Below, one piece after another: positions 1 to 5,857 of a stretch of 11,629 nt of DNA; the first letter of the stretch is position 1; every line of letters begins with the position of its first letter. The notes under the pieces were generated by a model that saw only the letters and a list, made by a program, of their open reading frames with translations, did no database searches and had not been told where the DNA came from. The position numbers were made by a program, and so were the translations under genes. Origin of the DNA: UJ101 sp047975265 (lineage in GTDB: Bacteria; Bacteroidota; Bacteroidia; Flavobacteriales; UJ101); assembly GCA_047975265.1 (NCBI GenBank), contig JBKEDE010000055.1, positions 1 to 11,629 on the forward strand, read 5' to 3'.

Positions 1-160
1 CCGTTCTTGCTACAATCCCAATTCCCAAAATTGTTATTGATAAAATCAAGTAATTGACTAGCTGTTTCCGATTTCTCAGCCAATGTATCTGCCATTTGAT
101 TAGTTGTAAACGAACAAAATCATCTTTCTCAAAAGGAGAGTCTATTTTCAATGTTTCCAT
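1..160 (-). CDS. 5' end of an unknown small membrane protein (runs off left edge)
   Basis: Reading the minus strand from the ATG at 160 gives 53 open codons to the window edge, beginning METLKIDSPFEKDDF. The first 30 residues are charged and amphipathic (DDFVRLQLIKWQIHWLRNRKQ), followed by a hydrophobic segment at about residues 35-51 (YLILSITILGIGIVA) that looks like a first transmembrane helix. The protein would therefore have a short cytoplasmic N-terminal arm and a membrane domain. The start sits about 30 nt inside the cassette boundary at site A, the same short leader seen in the other cassettes here, which supports both the start and the reading frame. No family is recognised. The rest of the gene lies outside the window, so length and function cannot be judged. 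Confidence 0.7.
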   Translation of the reverse strand, partial: METLKIDSPFEKDDFVRLQLIKWQIHWLRNRKQLVNYLILSITILGIGIVART

Positions 161-191
161 TTCTATCAGTATTCTGCTGTTTTAATATGTT

Positions 192-322
192 TGCTAACGG
201 TCTAGGCTATGAACAGTTGGGGTTTTTAAGCCCTAACTTTTCAGTTTAGCAACGACCTTTGTTTTATGTTTATACTTTCGTTTTATCACTTTCGCCCCAA
301 TTGTTTATAGCCATTGTTGTAG
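192..322 (-). repeat. Cassette junction site A (attC-like palindrome, 131 nt)
   Basis: Plus-strand ends are GCTAACGG (left) and TTGTTGTAGGG (right). The main stem is GGCTATGAACAGTTGGGG at 205-222 against CCCCAATTGTTTATAGCC at 295-312: 18 positions with two G.T wobbles on the plus strand, which become A.C mismatches on the minus strand. The two outer ends do not match each other (GCTAAC versus GTTGTAG). The right end instead pairs with the far end of the next cassette at 965-974. The interior at about 223-257 resembles that of site E at about 10671-10705 (AAGC, TAA, TTTTC, GTT, AGCA in the same order). The last 18 codons and the stop of the 104-aa gene lie in this site. Confidence 0.85.
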
Positions 323-584
323 GGCGTTTTTTTATTTCTTTTATGATTCGATAAATTATGTATCCAATCGCAATCAGATTAATAATTTGCCAAACATTAA
401 ATCCAATATAATTTATTTTTTGCCAAAAGGTCATACTCTCTAAACTCCAATATTCTCCTTTGCTTTCATCATAAAAATCATCATAATTCATAAGTGAAAG
501 TGCAAGGATGAAGTATACCGCCAAGTCGAGAATAATTATCCCTATTGCAATTAGAATGTTTTTTATAGTCAAATATTTTTTCAT
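270..584 (-). CDS. Two-helix membrane protein with a site-encoded tail, unknown function
   Basis: This 104-aa protein has two hydrophobic segments, about residues 9-32 and 60-81, joined by an acidic, aromatic loop (NYDDFYDESKGEYW). It is a small inner-membrane protein by appearance, with no recognised family. Its ATG is one base after the stop of the BamE-like gene, so the two are almost certainly co-transcribed and translationally coupled. The coding sequence runs into junction site A: residues from about 87 on (RPTTMAINNWGESDKTKV) and the stop codon are encoded by the palindrome rather than by the cassette body. The natural tail therefore depends on which site lies downstream. The companion gene in the sister cassette is a different membrane protein of 145 aa. 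Confidence 0.75.
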   Translation of the reverse strand: MKKYLTIKNILIAIGIIILDLAVYFILALSLMNYDDFYDESKGEYWSLESMTFWQKINYIGFNVWQIINLIAIGYIIYRIIKEIKKRPTTMAINNWGESDKTKV

Positions 585-974
585 TCTATCCGTCCCAAAC
601 TGAAAAATCAGTCACGATTCCATTTTTGTTAAATTTTATAGTCAAACTTCCTGTATTTATTCCGCGTTTAGACATACCTAGATAGTATCTAAAATCCGTA
701 TTTGTTTCTGAATCTGGCTTTCCCAATAACTCTATTATTTCTGTTCTTGACTTTCCAGTTAGTTTGTGATTATTTCTCAAACTGTTCATCATATCCCAAC
801 GCAACGATAATTCCGATTCTGATTCCGTCCAGTTTTTCCACTTATCAGAGTCAAACTTTTCGTGTGTAATTCTCCCTTTAAGCCCAAATCCGATTAGAAT
901 TATTAGTCCAATCGTTAAAATTCCATATTTAACTTCTTTGTTCAATGGTTCTTTTTTTTCAAATGCTCTACAAC
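316..974 (-). mobile_element. Cassette 2: BamE-like gene plus 104-aa membrane protein
   Basis: On the coding strand it opens with GTTGTAGAGC (974-965) and its gene body closes with GCCCTACAAC (325-316), complementary at 9 of 10 positions. It holds two genes, with a leader of about 20-30 nt before the first. It is the sister of the cassette at 1093-1922. Confidence 0.7.
586..945 (-). CDS. BamE/SmpA-like membrane-anchored small protein, copy 1
   Basis: The 119-aa protein has an N-terminal membrane anchor at about residues 6-24 (KYGILTIGLIILIGFGLKG) and no lipobox cysteine. A soluble domain of about 95 residues follows. Its second half (GKSRTEIIELLGKPDSE, then YYLG, then LTIKFNKNGIVTDFSVWDG) has the helix-then-strands pattern of the BamE/SmpA fold: a short helix that sets up an LGxP turn, then three strands. 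That assignment is inference from pattern, not from a search. The start is TTG at 945; no in-frame ATG lies between the cassette boundary and it, and copy 2 conserves the same ATTG context. It is about 73% identical, without gaps, to copy 2 at 1535-1894 by hand alignment. The downstream membrane-protein gene begins one base after its stop. Confidence 0.8.
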   Translation of the reverse strand: MNKEVKYGILTIGLIILIGFGLKGRITHEKFDSDKWKNWTESESELSLRWDMMNSLRNNHKLTGKSRTEIIELLGKPDSETNTDFRYYLGMSKRGINTGSLTIKFNKNGIVTDFSVWDG

Positions 975-1099
975 GGAAAATTGTATGAGTAGTGGCAGAT
1001 TGCGTGGTACTTTCCTGTCAAACCGCTATGCTGTTTGAGCGGGCTACAAACCTTGATATTTACTACTTTGCCTGCCATTACTTATACAAAGTGTTGTAG
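968..1099 (-). repeat. Cassette junction site B (attC-like palindrome, 132 nt)
   Basis: Outer ends are CTACAAC (968-974) and GTTGTAG (1093-1099). The main stem is TTGTATGAGTAGTGGCAG at 981-998 against CTGCCATTACTTATACAA at 1072-1089: 18 positions, two G.T wobbles on the plus strand. Between the outer 7-mer and the stem are 6 nt on the left and 3 nt on the right, an asymmetric internal loop. The centre has a smaller hairpin, CCGCT...AGCGG at about 1023-1042. The stop codon of the 145-aa gene lies inside the right arm. Confidence 0.87.
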
Positions 1100-1519
1100 G
1101 GCGTTTTTATTATTCCGACTTAGTTTCATTTTCTTTATTACTATTCCTATCAGGTATACGATAAGTAAATATGGAGAATAAAAAACATAAGTCATAATTG
1201 CTTTTAATGGCCAACTAATTCCGAAGTAACTAATTTCAATCTGTTTGACTTTTTCCAAATTTTCACTCTTTATATTTCCATATCGTTCCAAGTCGTTCAT
1301 TGCGTTCAAGTCATATCCATAATGGTTCAATAATAGTTTGTCTGAATAATTTGCCCACCAAGCAAAAGTCAAAGTGATTCCCGATGTAATTATTAATCCT
1401 AAAATTAAATATTTCAAGAGTCTTGAATTTGAATCCCTTAGTTTAACATACAGGAGAATAGGAGATAAAATCAGTCCAATTAATAGAATTATTGATATGA
1501 TTAAGATTAAAGTTTCCAT
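1082..1519 (-). CDS. Multi-pass membrane protein with a site-encoded end, unknown function
   Basis: The 145-aa protein has hydrophobic segments at about residues 3-24, 36-55 and 101-128, so three or four membrane helices. A soluble stretch with many charged residues (DKLLLNHYGYDLNAMNDLERYGNIKSENLEKVKQIE) lies between the second and third. No named family is recognised. It follows the BamE-like gene by 15 nt and probably shares its transcript. The reading frame ends inside junction site B: the last residues (ALQHFV) and the TAA come from the CTACAAC...GTATAA part of the palindrome. It occupies the same place as the 104-aa gene in the sister cassette but shows no clear sequence relation to it. 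Confidence 0.8.
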   Translation of the reverse strand: METLILIISIILLIGLILSPILLYVKLRDSNSRLLKYLILGLIITSGITLTFAWWANYSDKLLLNHYGYDLNAMNDLERYGNIKSENLEKVKQIEISYFGISWPLKAIMTYVFYSPYLLIVYLIGIVIKKMKLSRNNKNALQHFV

Positions 1520-1922
1520 TTGTTTCTTTTTTGTTTAACCATCCCAAACAGAATAGTCAGTAACCGTATTATCTTTATCAAATTTGATTGTCAGTCGTCC
1601 AGTATTTATTCCTCGTTTTGAATATCCTAAATAATATCCAAATTCGTTTTCAGTTTTAGATTCAGGTTCGCCTAATAATTCAATGATTTGGACTTTTGTC
1701 ATTCCTTTTAGTTCATAATTATTTCTCAAACAATTCATCATATCCCAACGAAGTGACCATTCAGTTTCCGATTCTGTCCAATTTTTCCACTTGTCAGAGT
1801 CAAACCTTTCATGAGAAATTCTACCTTTAAGTGCAAAACCGATTAGAATTATTACTCCAATCGTCAAAATTCCATATTTAAGCTTCTTGCTCAATGTCTC
1901 ATTTTTTTTAATGCCCTACAAC
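1093..1922 (-). mobile_element. Cassette 3: BamE-like gene plus 145-aa membrane protein
   Basis: On the coding strand it opens with GTTGTAGGGC (1922-1913) and its gene body closes with GCCCTACAAC (1102-1093), complementary at 10 of 10. Both genes and the spacing at the start of the cassette parallel those of cassette 2. Confidence 0.72.
1535..1894 (-). CDS. BamE/SmpA-like membrane-anchored small protein, copy 2
   Basis: A 119-aa paralogue of the protein at 586-945, with the same N-terminal anchor (KYGILTIGVIILIGFALKG), the conserved block FDSDKWKNWTESE, then WSLRWDMMN and the BamE-like end (GMTKVQIIELLGEPESK ... YYLG ... GINTGRLTIKF ... VWDG). By hand there are 32 substitutions and no gaps between copies. 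Differences are spread along the protein, as expected of two diverged functional genes rather than a recent duplication or a decaying copy. The start is TTG at 1894. An ATG slightly upstream is out of frame and closes at once, which favours the TTG. Function is unknown; an envelope role is likely from the anchor and the neighbouring membrane protein. Confidence 0.82.
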   Translation of the reverse strand: MSKKLKYGILTIGVIILIGFALKGRISHERFDSDKWKNWTESETEWSLRWDMMNCLRNNYELKGMTKVQIIELLGEPESKTENEFGYYLGYSKRGINTGRLTIKFDKDNTVTDYSVWDG

Positions 1923-2047
1923 GGTAAAGTATAAGCGTAGTGCGGGATTACGAAGCCTACACTTTTAATTTACCGATTATGTTTGTTAATAGTTCATCAG
2001 TTCAAATTTATCTTTTTCGCCCGCATTACGCTTATACATTGTTGTAG
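1916..2047 (-). repeat. Cassette junction site C (attC-like palindrome, 132 nt)
   Basis: The cleanest of the set. Outer ends are CTACAAC (1916-1922) and GTTGTAG (2041-2047). The main stem is GTATAAGCGTAGTGCGGG at 1929-1946 against CCCGCATTACGCTTATAC at 2020-2037, 18 positions with one G.T wobble on the plus strand. Spacers between outer 7-mer and stem are 6 nt (left) and 3 nt (right). The flanking three bases differ between the two ends (GCC before CTACAAC, AGC after GTTGTAG), because each follows its own cassette. Confidence 0.88.
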
Positions 2048-2986
2048 AGCGTGTTTTTTCAGTCCATTTTCATTGTTCGGAAAAGTCCGTTTAGATAATC
2101 TTGATTTTTCGAATATTCGTAATAATTTTTTTCTTTAAGAATTGAGCTCAAAGCAAGACTTTCTGCATCTTTTCTTGTTTTTCTTTTTTGATTTAAGCAC
2201 TGATGATGATAAATCAAAGTATTGTAAAAACGATTAATATAATAGTTTTTATAACTCTCTTTTCCTTTGTCCTTTTCTATTTGCATTTCAAAGTCTGGAA
2301 ACCCAAAATATTTGTATTTGAAATATTCTTGTCCGTTGAACTTTGGGTATTTCTCGATACTTGCCAATGCTTTTTTGTAATTCGGTGGTTTAACAACATT
2401 CATATAACCCCAAATTTGAAGATAGCAAAGATCCATCGCTGTTAAAAAGAATATACCTTTTTCGGTTTCGTCTTTGAGTTCGTAATTGTCAATTAAAAAG
2501 TTAACATTCGATAAATCAAAAGGCTGGTTTTTGTTCCCAATTCCGGTAAACACCATACTGTAATAGTTTTCTACTAATTCATAGCGTTGAACATTTTTGT
2601 CACGCCACTCTTTTAAGAGTTCAATATTGTCTTTGGGTTCTTTTTCTCTAACATTTGCATTGACTTTCATAATCAAGTACAAGTTTAGTAAAGTTTGTTC
2701 GTCTGGAATTTTAAGGAATCTTTCTGAAGTCAAACTGTTGTTTGGTGTTATACATTCTTTTACGAAATTCTTGGTAGTTAGAAGTTCAGGTGAATTTATT
2801 CCGTCAATTTGTTTTAAAGTCAAGTCCGTTGGATTGTTTCTAAAAACAAAGTCTCTATAAATTTTTCCTAGTTCAATAATTTCATTGTCCAAATCATTTG
2901 CAAATGTTGATTGGATACTAATTACTAATAAAAGTAAGAATGTTAATTTTTTAGTCATCTGTGTTTGTTTTTATATGCTCTACAAC
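2041..2986 (-). mobile_element. Cassette 4: single gene for a 299-aa exported protein
   Basis: On the coding strand it opens with GTTGTAGAGC (2986-2977) and the gene body closes with GCTCTACAAC (2050-2041), complementary at 10 of 10. One gene fills it, with an 18-nt leader and an 8-nt trailer. Confidence 0.72.
2059..2958 (-). CDS. Exported protein of unknown function (299 aa)
   Basis: The N-terminus MTKKLTFLLLLVISIQSTFA is a clear Sec signal peptide with likely cleavage after residue 20; there is no lipobox cysteine, so a periplasmic or secreted protein is expected. The mature part is about 279 residues, rich in Lys, Asn and aromatic residues, and looks mostly helical (for example EQTLLNLYLIMKVNANV and EKGIFFLTAMDLCYLQIWGYM). 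It contains three cysteines in the mature region that I could not tie to a motif. No family is recognised. It is the only gene of its cassette, so nothing in its neighbours hints at a partner. The stop codon precedes site C by a few bases, so unlike its neighbours it does not borrow its end from the site. Confidence 0.85.
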   Translation of the reverse strand: MTKKLTFLLLLVISIQSTFANDLDNEIIELGKIYRDFVFRNNPTDLTLKQIDGINSPELLTTKNFVKECITPNNSLTSERFLKIPDEQTLLNLYLIMKVNANVREKEPKDNIELLKEWRDKNVQRYELVENYYSMVFTGIGNKNQPFDLSNVNFLIDNYELKDETEKGIFFLTAMDLCYLQIWGYMNVVKPPNYKKALASIEKYPKFNGQEYFKYKYFGFPDFEMQIEKDKGKESYKNYYINRFYNTLIYHHQCLNQKRKTRKDAESLALSSILKEKNYYEYSKNQDYLNGLFRTMKMD

Positions 2987-3175
2987 GGAGAGGGTATTTC
3001 TGAAGTGCGGAGCTTTTATGACAAATAGTCCAAAGAAATCCTGCAATGAGCAATACCATTTTCCTTTTGCTAATGTACAAATTTATAGTAAAAGGAAAAT
3101 GGTATTGTGTAAACTTTGTAAAATAGTTCTTATCGAAAGAATTTACTTCCGCATTTCATAAATACCATGTTATAT
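2980..3175 (-). repeat. Cassette junction site D (extended attC-like palindrome, 196 nt)
   Basis: Left outer end CTACAAC (2980-2986), right outer end GTTATAT (3169-3175); these do not match each other. The main stem is GGTATTTCTGAAGTGCGGA at 2993-3011 against TCCGCATTTCATAAATACC at 3148-3166, 17 of 19 paired if one G.T is counted as mismatched. A second, perfect 18-bp hairpin sits in the centre: CAATACCATTTTCCTTTT at 3051-3068 against its exact complement at 3090-3107, loop of 21 nt. This extra hairpin accounts for the greater length relative to sites A-C. No T-run follows it on either strand, so it does not look like a terminator. The right outer end pairs with the far end of the 7.5-kb cassette at 10629-10645. 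Confidence 0.87.
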
Positions 3176-3225
3176 GCTGTGCTTCTTATGTATTCAGTTT
3201 GGAAATATGCAGGAGAGGTGAGGGA

Positions 3226-3241
3226 AAATTTATTCTTTTTT
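3226..3241 (+). repeat. Left copy of a 16-bp inverted repeat near the ends of the large cassette
   Basis: AAATTTATTCTTTTTT here is the exact reverse complement of AAAAAAGAATAAATTT at 10515-10530. Flanking bases also resemble each other (GGCGG beside this copy, GCGG beside the other). The copies lie 51 and 109 nt inside the two cassette boundaries. The sequence is AT-rich, so chance is not excluded. Confidence 0.4.
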
Positions 3242-3269
3242 TGGCGGTGGCAAAAAGAGGGCAGGGGAA

Positions 3270-3323
3270 AGCTCTTTTGCAAACGGGAGTTTTGACGAGG
3301 GTATAGCGGTTTGCAAATGTGCT
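3270..3323 (+). repeat. 54-nt paired-end element, left copy
   Basis: The element begins AGCTCTTTTGCAAA and ends TTTGCAAATGTGCT. A second copy with the same two 14-nt ends and the same total length lies at 10434-10487, while the 26 nt between the ends differ. The two ends of each copy are themselves imperfect inverted repeats (AGCxCxTTTGCAAA), so the element can form a hairpin. Role unknown. Confidence 0.7.
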
Positions 3324-3340
3324 TTACCCTTTGCGATGGC

Positions 3341-3508
3341 TATTCATTCTATAATTATATCTGAAGTTTATAAATTATTATTCGAAGTTGCTAATATTAA
3401 ATTTGCAGTACGTAATATTATAATCGCAGTAACTAAAATTATATTTTCAGTTAATAATATTATATTTTCCTTACTTAGTTTTAAAATTACCATAATAAAC
3501 ACCATGCT
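3341..3508 (+). repeat. Imperfect tandem repeat with 21-bp period
   Basis: Eight consecutive 21-nt blocks can be laid out from 3341 with no gaps; the five from 3362 to 3466 are clearest. Each of these starts with a GAAGT, GCAGT or TCAGT motif and continues with TAATATTA- or TAAAATTA-like sequence. Blocks at the two ends are degenerate. In one plus-strand frame the period reads as heptads such as FAVRNII, IAVTKII, FSVNNII, but that open frame has no other sign of being a gene. The repeat lies in the gene-free stretch 3176-3587, just downstream of the last gene of the large cassette. Confidence 0.65.
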
Positions 3509-3525
3509 TACGGTTGGTAATTTTA
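3482..3525 (-). terminator. Possible hairpin at the end of the large cassette's gene run
   Basis: TAAAATTACCA at 3482-3492 is the exact complement of TGGTAATTTTA at 3515-3525, giving an 11-bp stem with a 22-nt loop downstream of the last gene. The stem is AT-rich and no strong T-run follows, so its use as a terminator is a guess. Confidence 0.3.
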
Positions 3526-3587
3526 TATGCTAAGTTAATCGTATTGGAATAGGCGTAATGAATTTTATAATTGTAGATGTTACAATT

Positions 3588-4328
3588 TTAATCGTTCTTT
3601 ATTACTTTAAATTCTACGCCGCTGACTTGTTCGTATTGTGGACTTTTTGCACCGAAAACACTTTTAACATATTGTTTAATTTCCTTTGAGATTTGCACTA
3701 AACCAATAATGGGATCGTAAAGGGTTTGGTTTCGGTCGATCATGGCGTTGCTATAAAGGGTGTAAGCGTTGATAAGGTTTGAGTTTTTCGCTTGCAGGTC
3801 GGCAAGTTTATCTTTCAATGAAGTTATTTGCAAATCGTTTTCGTTGGGGGCATAAATGGTGTTTTGTTCTAAAATGGCTATAATGTTGGCGAAATGATCA
3901 ATCAACCGGTCGTAGGATTGTTGGGATGTTGAAATGGTTTTAGGGGTAGTGGTATTGGGTTGTTCTGTTGTAGAGTCCGTTTCGGTTTTAGAGCTTGAAC
4001 CTTGTAATTTTTTGTTGGCTGATTTTAGGTTGTTTTGTGCCAAAGCATCTGCACCTGAAACGGCAAAAGCATTGACGGTTTTTGTGGAAAGTGGTTTTAG
4101 GTCTTTAAAAGCGTTTCGTCTTTCGTTAGTGGCGTTGTCAAACGCAGTTTTTTGATTTTTGGCTTCGTTGAGTTTCTCTAAAGCGAGTTGGTATAAAGCA
4201 TCTAATTGAGGAATTTTCAAGCTTTCTTTTGTTGGGTTATAGGTGTCGCCGTAGCCTTGGCAGAAGGAAATAATGTCTTGAAAGTTAGCAATGTTTTTTG
4301 CGTGCCCGGTTTCTGATGTTGATGCCAT
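3588..4328 (-). CDS. Helical cytosolic-type protein, unknown function (246 aa)
   Basis: The protein begins MASTSETGHAKNIANFQDII and has no signal peptide or membrane segment. It splits into two mostly helical halves, about residues 12-108 and 136-225, joined by a Ser/Thr/Gln-rich linker at about 110-135 (SSSKTETDSTTEQPNTTT). Both halves have heptad-like hydrophobic spacing (LDALYQLALEKLNEAKNQK; LKDKLADLQAKNSNLINAYTLY), so coiled coils or a helical bundle are likely. I believe similar proteins of unknown function occur widely in flavobacteria, but I cannot name a domain. It lies 56 nt after the 172-aa gene and may have its own promoter. Its coding sequence looks less AT-rich than its neighbours, which fits an older and better-adapted gene or a different origin. 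Confidence 0.82.
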   Translation of the reverse strand: MASTSETGHAKNIANFQDIISFCQGYGDTYNPTKESLKIPQLDALYQLALEKLNEAKNQKTAFDNATNERRNAFKDLKPLSTKTVNAFAVSGADALAQNNLKSANKKLQGSSSKTETDSTTEQPNTTTPKTISTSQQSYDRLIDHFANIIAILEQNTIYAPNENDLQITSLKDKLADLQAKNSNLINAYTLYSNAMIDRNQTLYDPIIGLVQISKEIKQYVKSVFGAKSPQYEQVSGVEFKVIKND

Positions 4329-4356
4329 GATGTTTGTGTTTTTGTGTTGATGGGAA

Positions 4357-4364
4357 CGAAGTTA
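4357..4364 (-). promoter_or_regulatory. Possible -7 box (TAACTTCG) before the 246-aa gene
   Basis: On the minus strand TAACTTCG is one base off the Bacteroidota -7 consensus TAnnTTTG and lies about 29 nt before the ATG. No convincing TTG-type -33 element is seen at the right distance. Weak call. Confidence 0.25.
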
Positions 4365-4367
4365 GTG

Positions 4368-4397
4368 AAAAAATAATTAAAATTTTAATTATTTTTT
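4368..4397. repeat. Perfect 30-bp AT-only palindrome at a gene end
   Basis: AAAAAATAATTAAAA at 4368-4382 is followed at once by its exact complement at 4383-4397. It covers the last codons and stop of the 172-aa gene. Either strand would give an AU hairpin ending in six U residues, so weak bidirectional termination is possible. Confidence 0.5.
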
Positions 4398-4903
4398 TTA
4401 GGTGCGGAACTTGGAGGCAGAGTTTTTATTCTTTCTTTTACAATTGGGTTATTGTTGAAAAATAGTTCTTTAGTTTTATTATTTTTCAGTATTAAATCAT
4501 CATAAGTGCCTTCTGCAATAAAATGAATTTTATAGTTCGATTTTTGATCGATGAGCGTAAGGTTATTACCATTGATAATAACATTATAAGCGATTTCTTT
4601 TACCTTTTGATTTATCACTGTTTTGAGCAGATTATTATCAATCAAACGTACTTCTTCGGTATTATATACAGTTTCCATAGTAGCTTTTTTTTCGCTTTCA
4701 AAAGTCAATACCTTCAAATAAGGCGTATTGGGTTTTAAAATACTTATTTTTTTTGTATTTAATGTGTATGTATATCTTGCTCCTTCCGCATACACTATTT
4801 TGTAGGGGATTTTATTTTGAACTACAGGGGGAGATTCTTTTTTTTGGGAAAATAATGTGTTACTTATGGTTAAAATAAACACAAATATAATTTTGTACGC
4901 CAT
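4385..4903 (-). CDS. Small exported protein, unknown function (172 aa)
   Basis: MAYKIIFVFILTISNTLFSQ is a signal peptide of flavobacterial type, with cleavage expected around FSQ/KKES. The mature protein of about 150 residues looks mainly beta-stranded, with repeated short hydrophobic strands (YTYTLNTKKISIL, YLKVLTFESE, AYNVIINGNNLTLIDQ, YKIHFIAEGTYDDLIL) and a Pro/Ser/Lys/Asn-rich tail. No cysteine lipobox is present, so it should be periplasmic or secreted. It follows the lipoprotein gene by 30 nt. Its position behind a PAAR-like protein, a large protein and a lipoprotein makes a periplasmic immunity or accessory role possible, but that rests on gene order alone. No family is recognised. 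Confidence 0.8.
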   Translation of the reverse strand: MAYKIIFVFILTISNTLFSQKKESPPVVQNKIPYKIVYAEGARYTYTLNTKKISILKPNTPYLKVLTFESEKKATMETVYNTEEVRLIDNNLLKTVINQKVKEIAYNVIINGNNLTLIDQKSNYKIHFIAEGTYDDLILKNNKTKELFFNNNPIVKERIKTLPPSSAPKKNN

Positions 4904-4933
4904 GAGTGAAAAAATATGGTAAGGGTTATTTTA

Positions 4934-5857
4934 TTATGGATTTAATAAACTCGTGCTATAAGCAAGATATCTTACAACTTCAAAATTTTCAGAGTTCTGT
5001 GGTTTATGTAACATGATATAAGTAACATATATTTTTTTATTGTTGATGTCTTTAGTTGTTAGAATGCCTTGGGAATCATTACTAGAAAGGGTTTCTAAAG
5101 CTATTACCCTTCCATTTCCCATTATTCTCATTTTATAATTTTCAATAGAAGGAACTAGTCCTTTCTGTTTTGTAAAATCATTGGATAAATTAGATAAGAA
5201 TTCTTTTTGCTTATTTTCATCATAATAGTTAGCAATAAAAAATTCATCGTTTGCAAATCTCAACTCTTTTAAAAATCCAGATGAATTGCCTGCGTTTAGT
5301 AAATCTCTTAATTCATCAAATTTCTTAACGACTTCTATTTCAAGCTTATTTTTATCCCATTTAGACAAATCTTCTGAATTTTTCCAGCCATTAAGTTTAA
5401 AAGGAAGAGAGGCATTAAATTTCCATTTTCCCACTGTTGCTGAAACAGGAGTACTAATTTCTGGAAAATTTAGCTTCTGAAGTGTTTGAATATTTTGAAT
5501 TTCTCCATTTTCAAAAGTTGCATTGTAAATTCCGAAATCATTACTTGATTTCTTTATTTGTTCGGAGGTTATATTTTCTTTATTAGATTTTAGCTCAATT
5601 GTAATATCTTGTTCTCCATTATCTAAAATAAAAGAATTAATAAATTCTGTTCCATTTAAAACTCCATAAATGCTTTTGTCTACTAAAACATCATTAATCA
5701 AAACATCTCCATTGTAGGGAAAGTCATATATCATTGTATAATTACTCCCATTTTTATTTTCTATTTCTGTTTTCATAGATTTTGTTGTATTTTCTTGAGA
5801 TTTAGAGCAGCTCGTCAGTAAAATTGCAACTGCCATTATTTTTATTTTATTAATCAT
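4934..5857 (-). CDS. Lipoprotein, candidate immunity partner of the 1004-aa protein
   Basis: The 307-aa product starts MINKIKIMAVAILLTSCSKS, a lipoprotein signal with lipobox LTSC and lipidation expected at Cys17. The mature part has a beta-rich first half (YTMIYDFPYNGDVLINDVLVD) and a mixed second half containing KWDKNKLEIEVVKKFDELRDLL. No named domain is recognised. Its ATG overlaps the stop of the 1004-aa gene by 8 nt (ATGATTAA), the tightest coupling in the cassette. Equal production with the large protein is therefore likely. A lipoprotein coupled to a delivered protein is a common arrangement for immunity against a periplasm-acting toxin; applying that here is inference. An accessory secretion role is the main alternative. 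Confidence 0.83.
   Translation of the reverse strand: MINKIKIMAVAILLTSCSKSQENTTKSMKTEIENKNGSNYTMIYDFPYNGDVLINDVLVDKSIYGVLNGTEFINSFILDNGEQDITIELKSNKENITSEQIKKSSNDFGIYNATFENGEIQNIQTLQKLNFPEISTPVSATVGKWKFNASLPFKLNGWKNSEDLSKWDKNKLEIEVVKKFDELRDLLNAGNSSGFLKELRFANDEFFIANYYDENKQKEFLSNLSNDFTKQKGLVPSIENYKMRIMGNGRVIALETLSSNDSQGILTTKDINNKKIYVTYIMLHKPQNSENFEVVRYLAYSTSLLNP

Larger units (their letters stand above)
3176..3587. other. Gene-free stretch at the left end of the large cassette (412 nt)
   Basis: No gene is accepted here. It holds the 16-bp inverted repeat, the 54-nt element, the 21-bp tandem repeat and an 11-bp hairpin, listed separately. The remainder is AT-rich sequence in which I see nothing. 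Confidence 0.6.

Noticed and set aside
3051..3107. Inner hairpin of site D as an intrinsic terminator
   Set aside because: Perfect stem but no T-run after it on either strand, and the same position in site E is also T-poor after the stem.
2961..3161. 66-codon plus-strand frame over site D
   Set aside because: It is made almost entirely of the palindromic site and spans both arms of its inner hairpin.
3341..3508. CRISPR array
   Set aside because: The 21-nt blocks are contiguous and diverged, with no repeat-spacer alternation.
3336..3533. 65-codon plus-strand frame with heptads such as FAVRNII and IAVTKII
   Set aside because: The pattern follows from the 21-bp DNA repeat; there is no other coding evidence, and it runs against the direction of all genes here.
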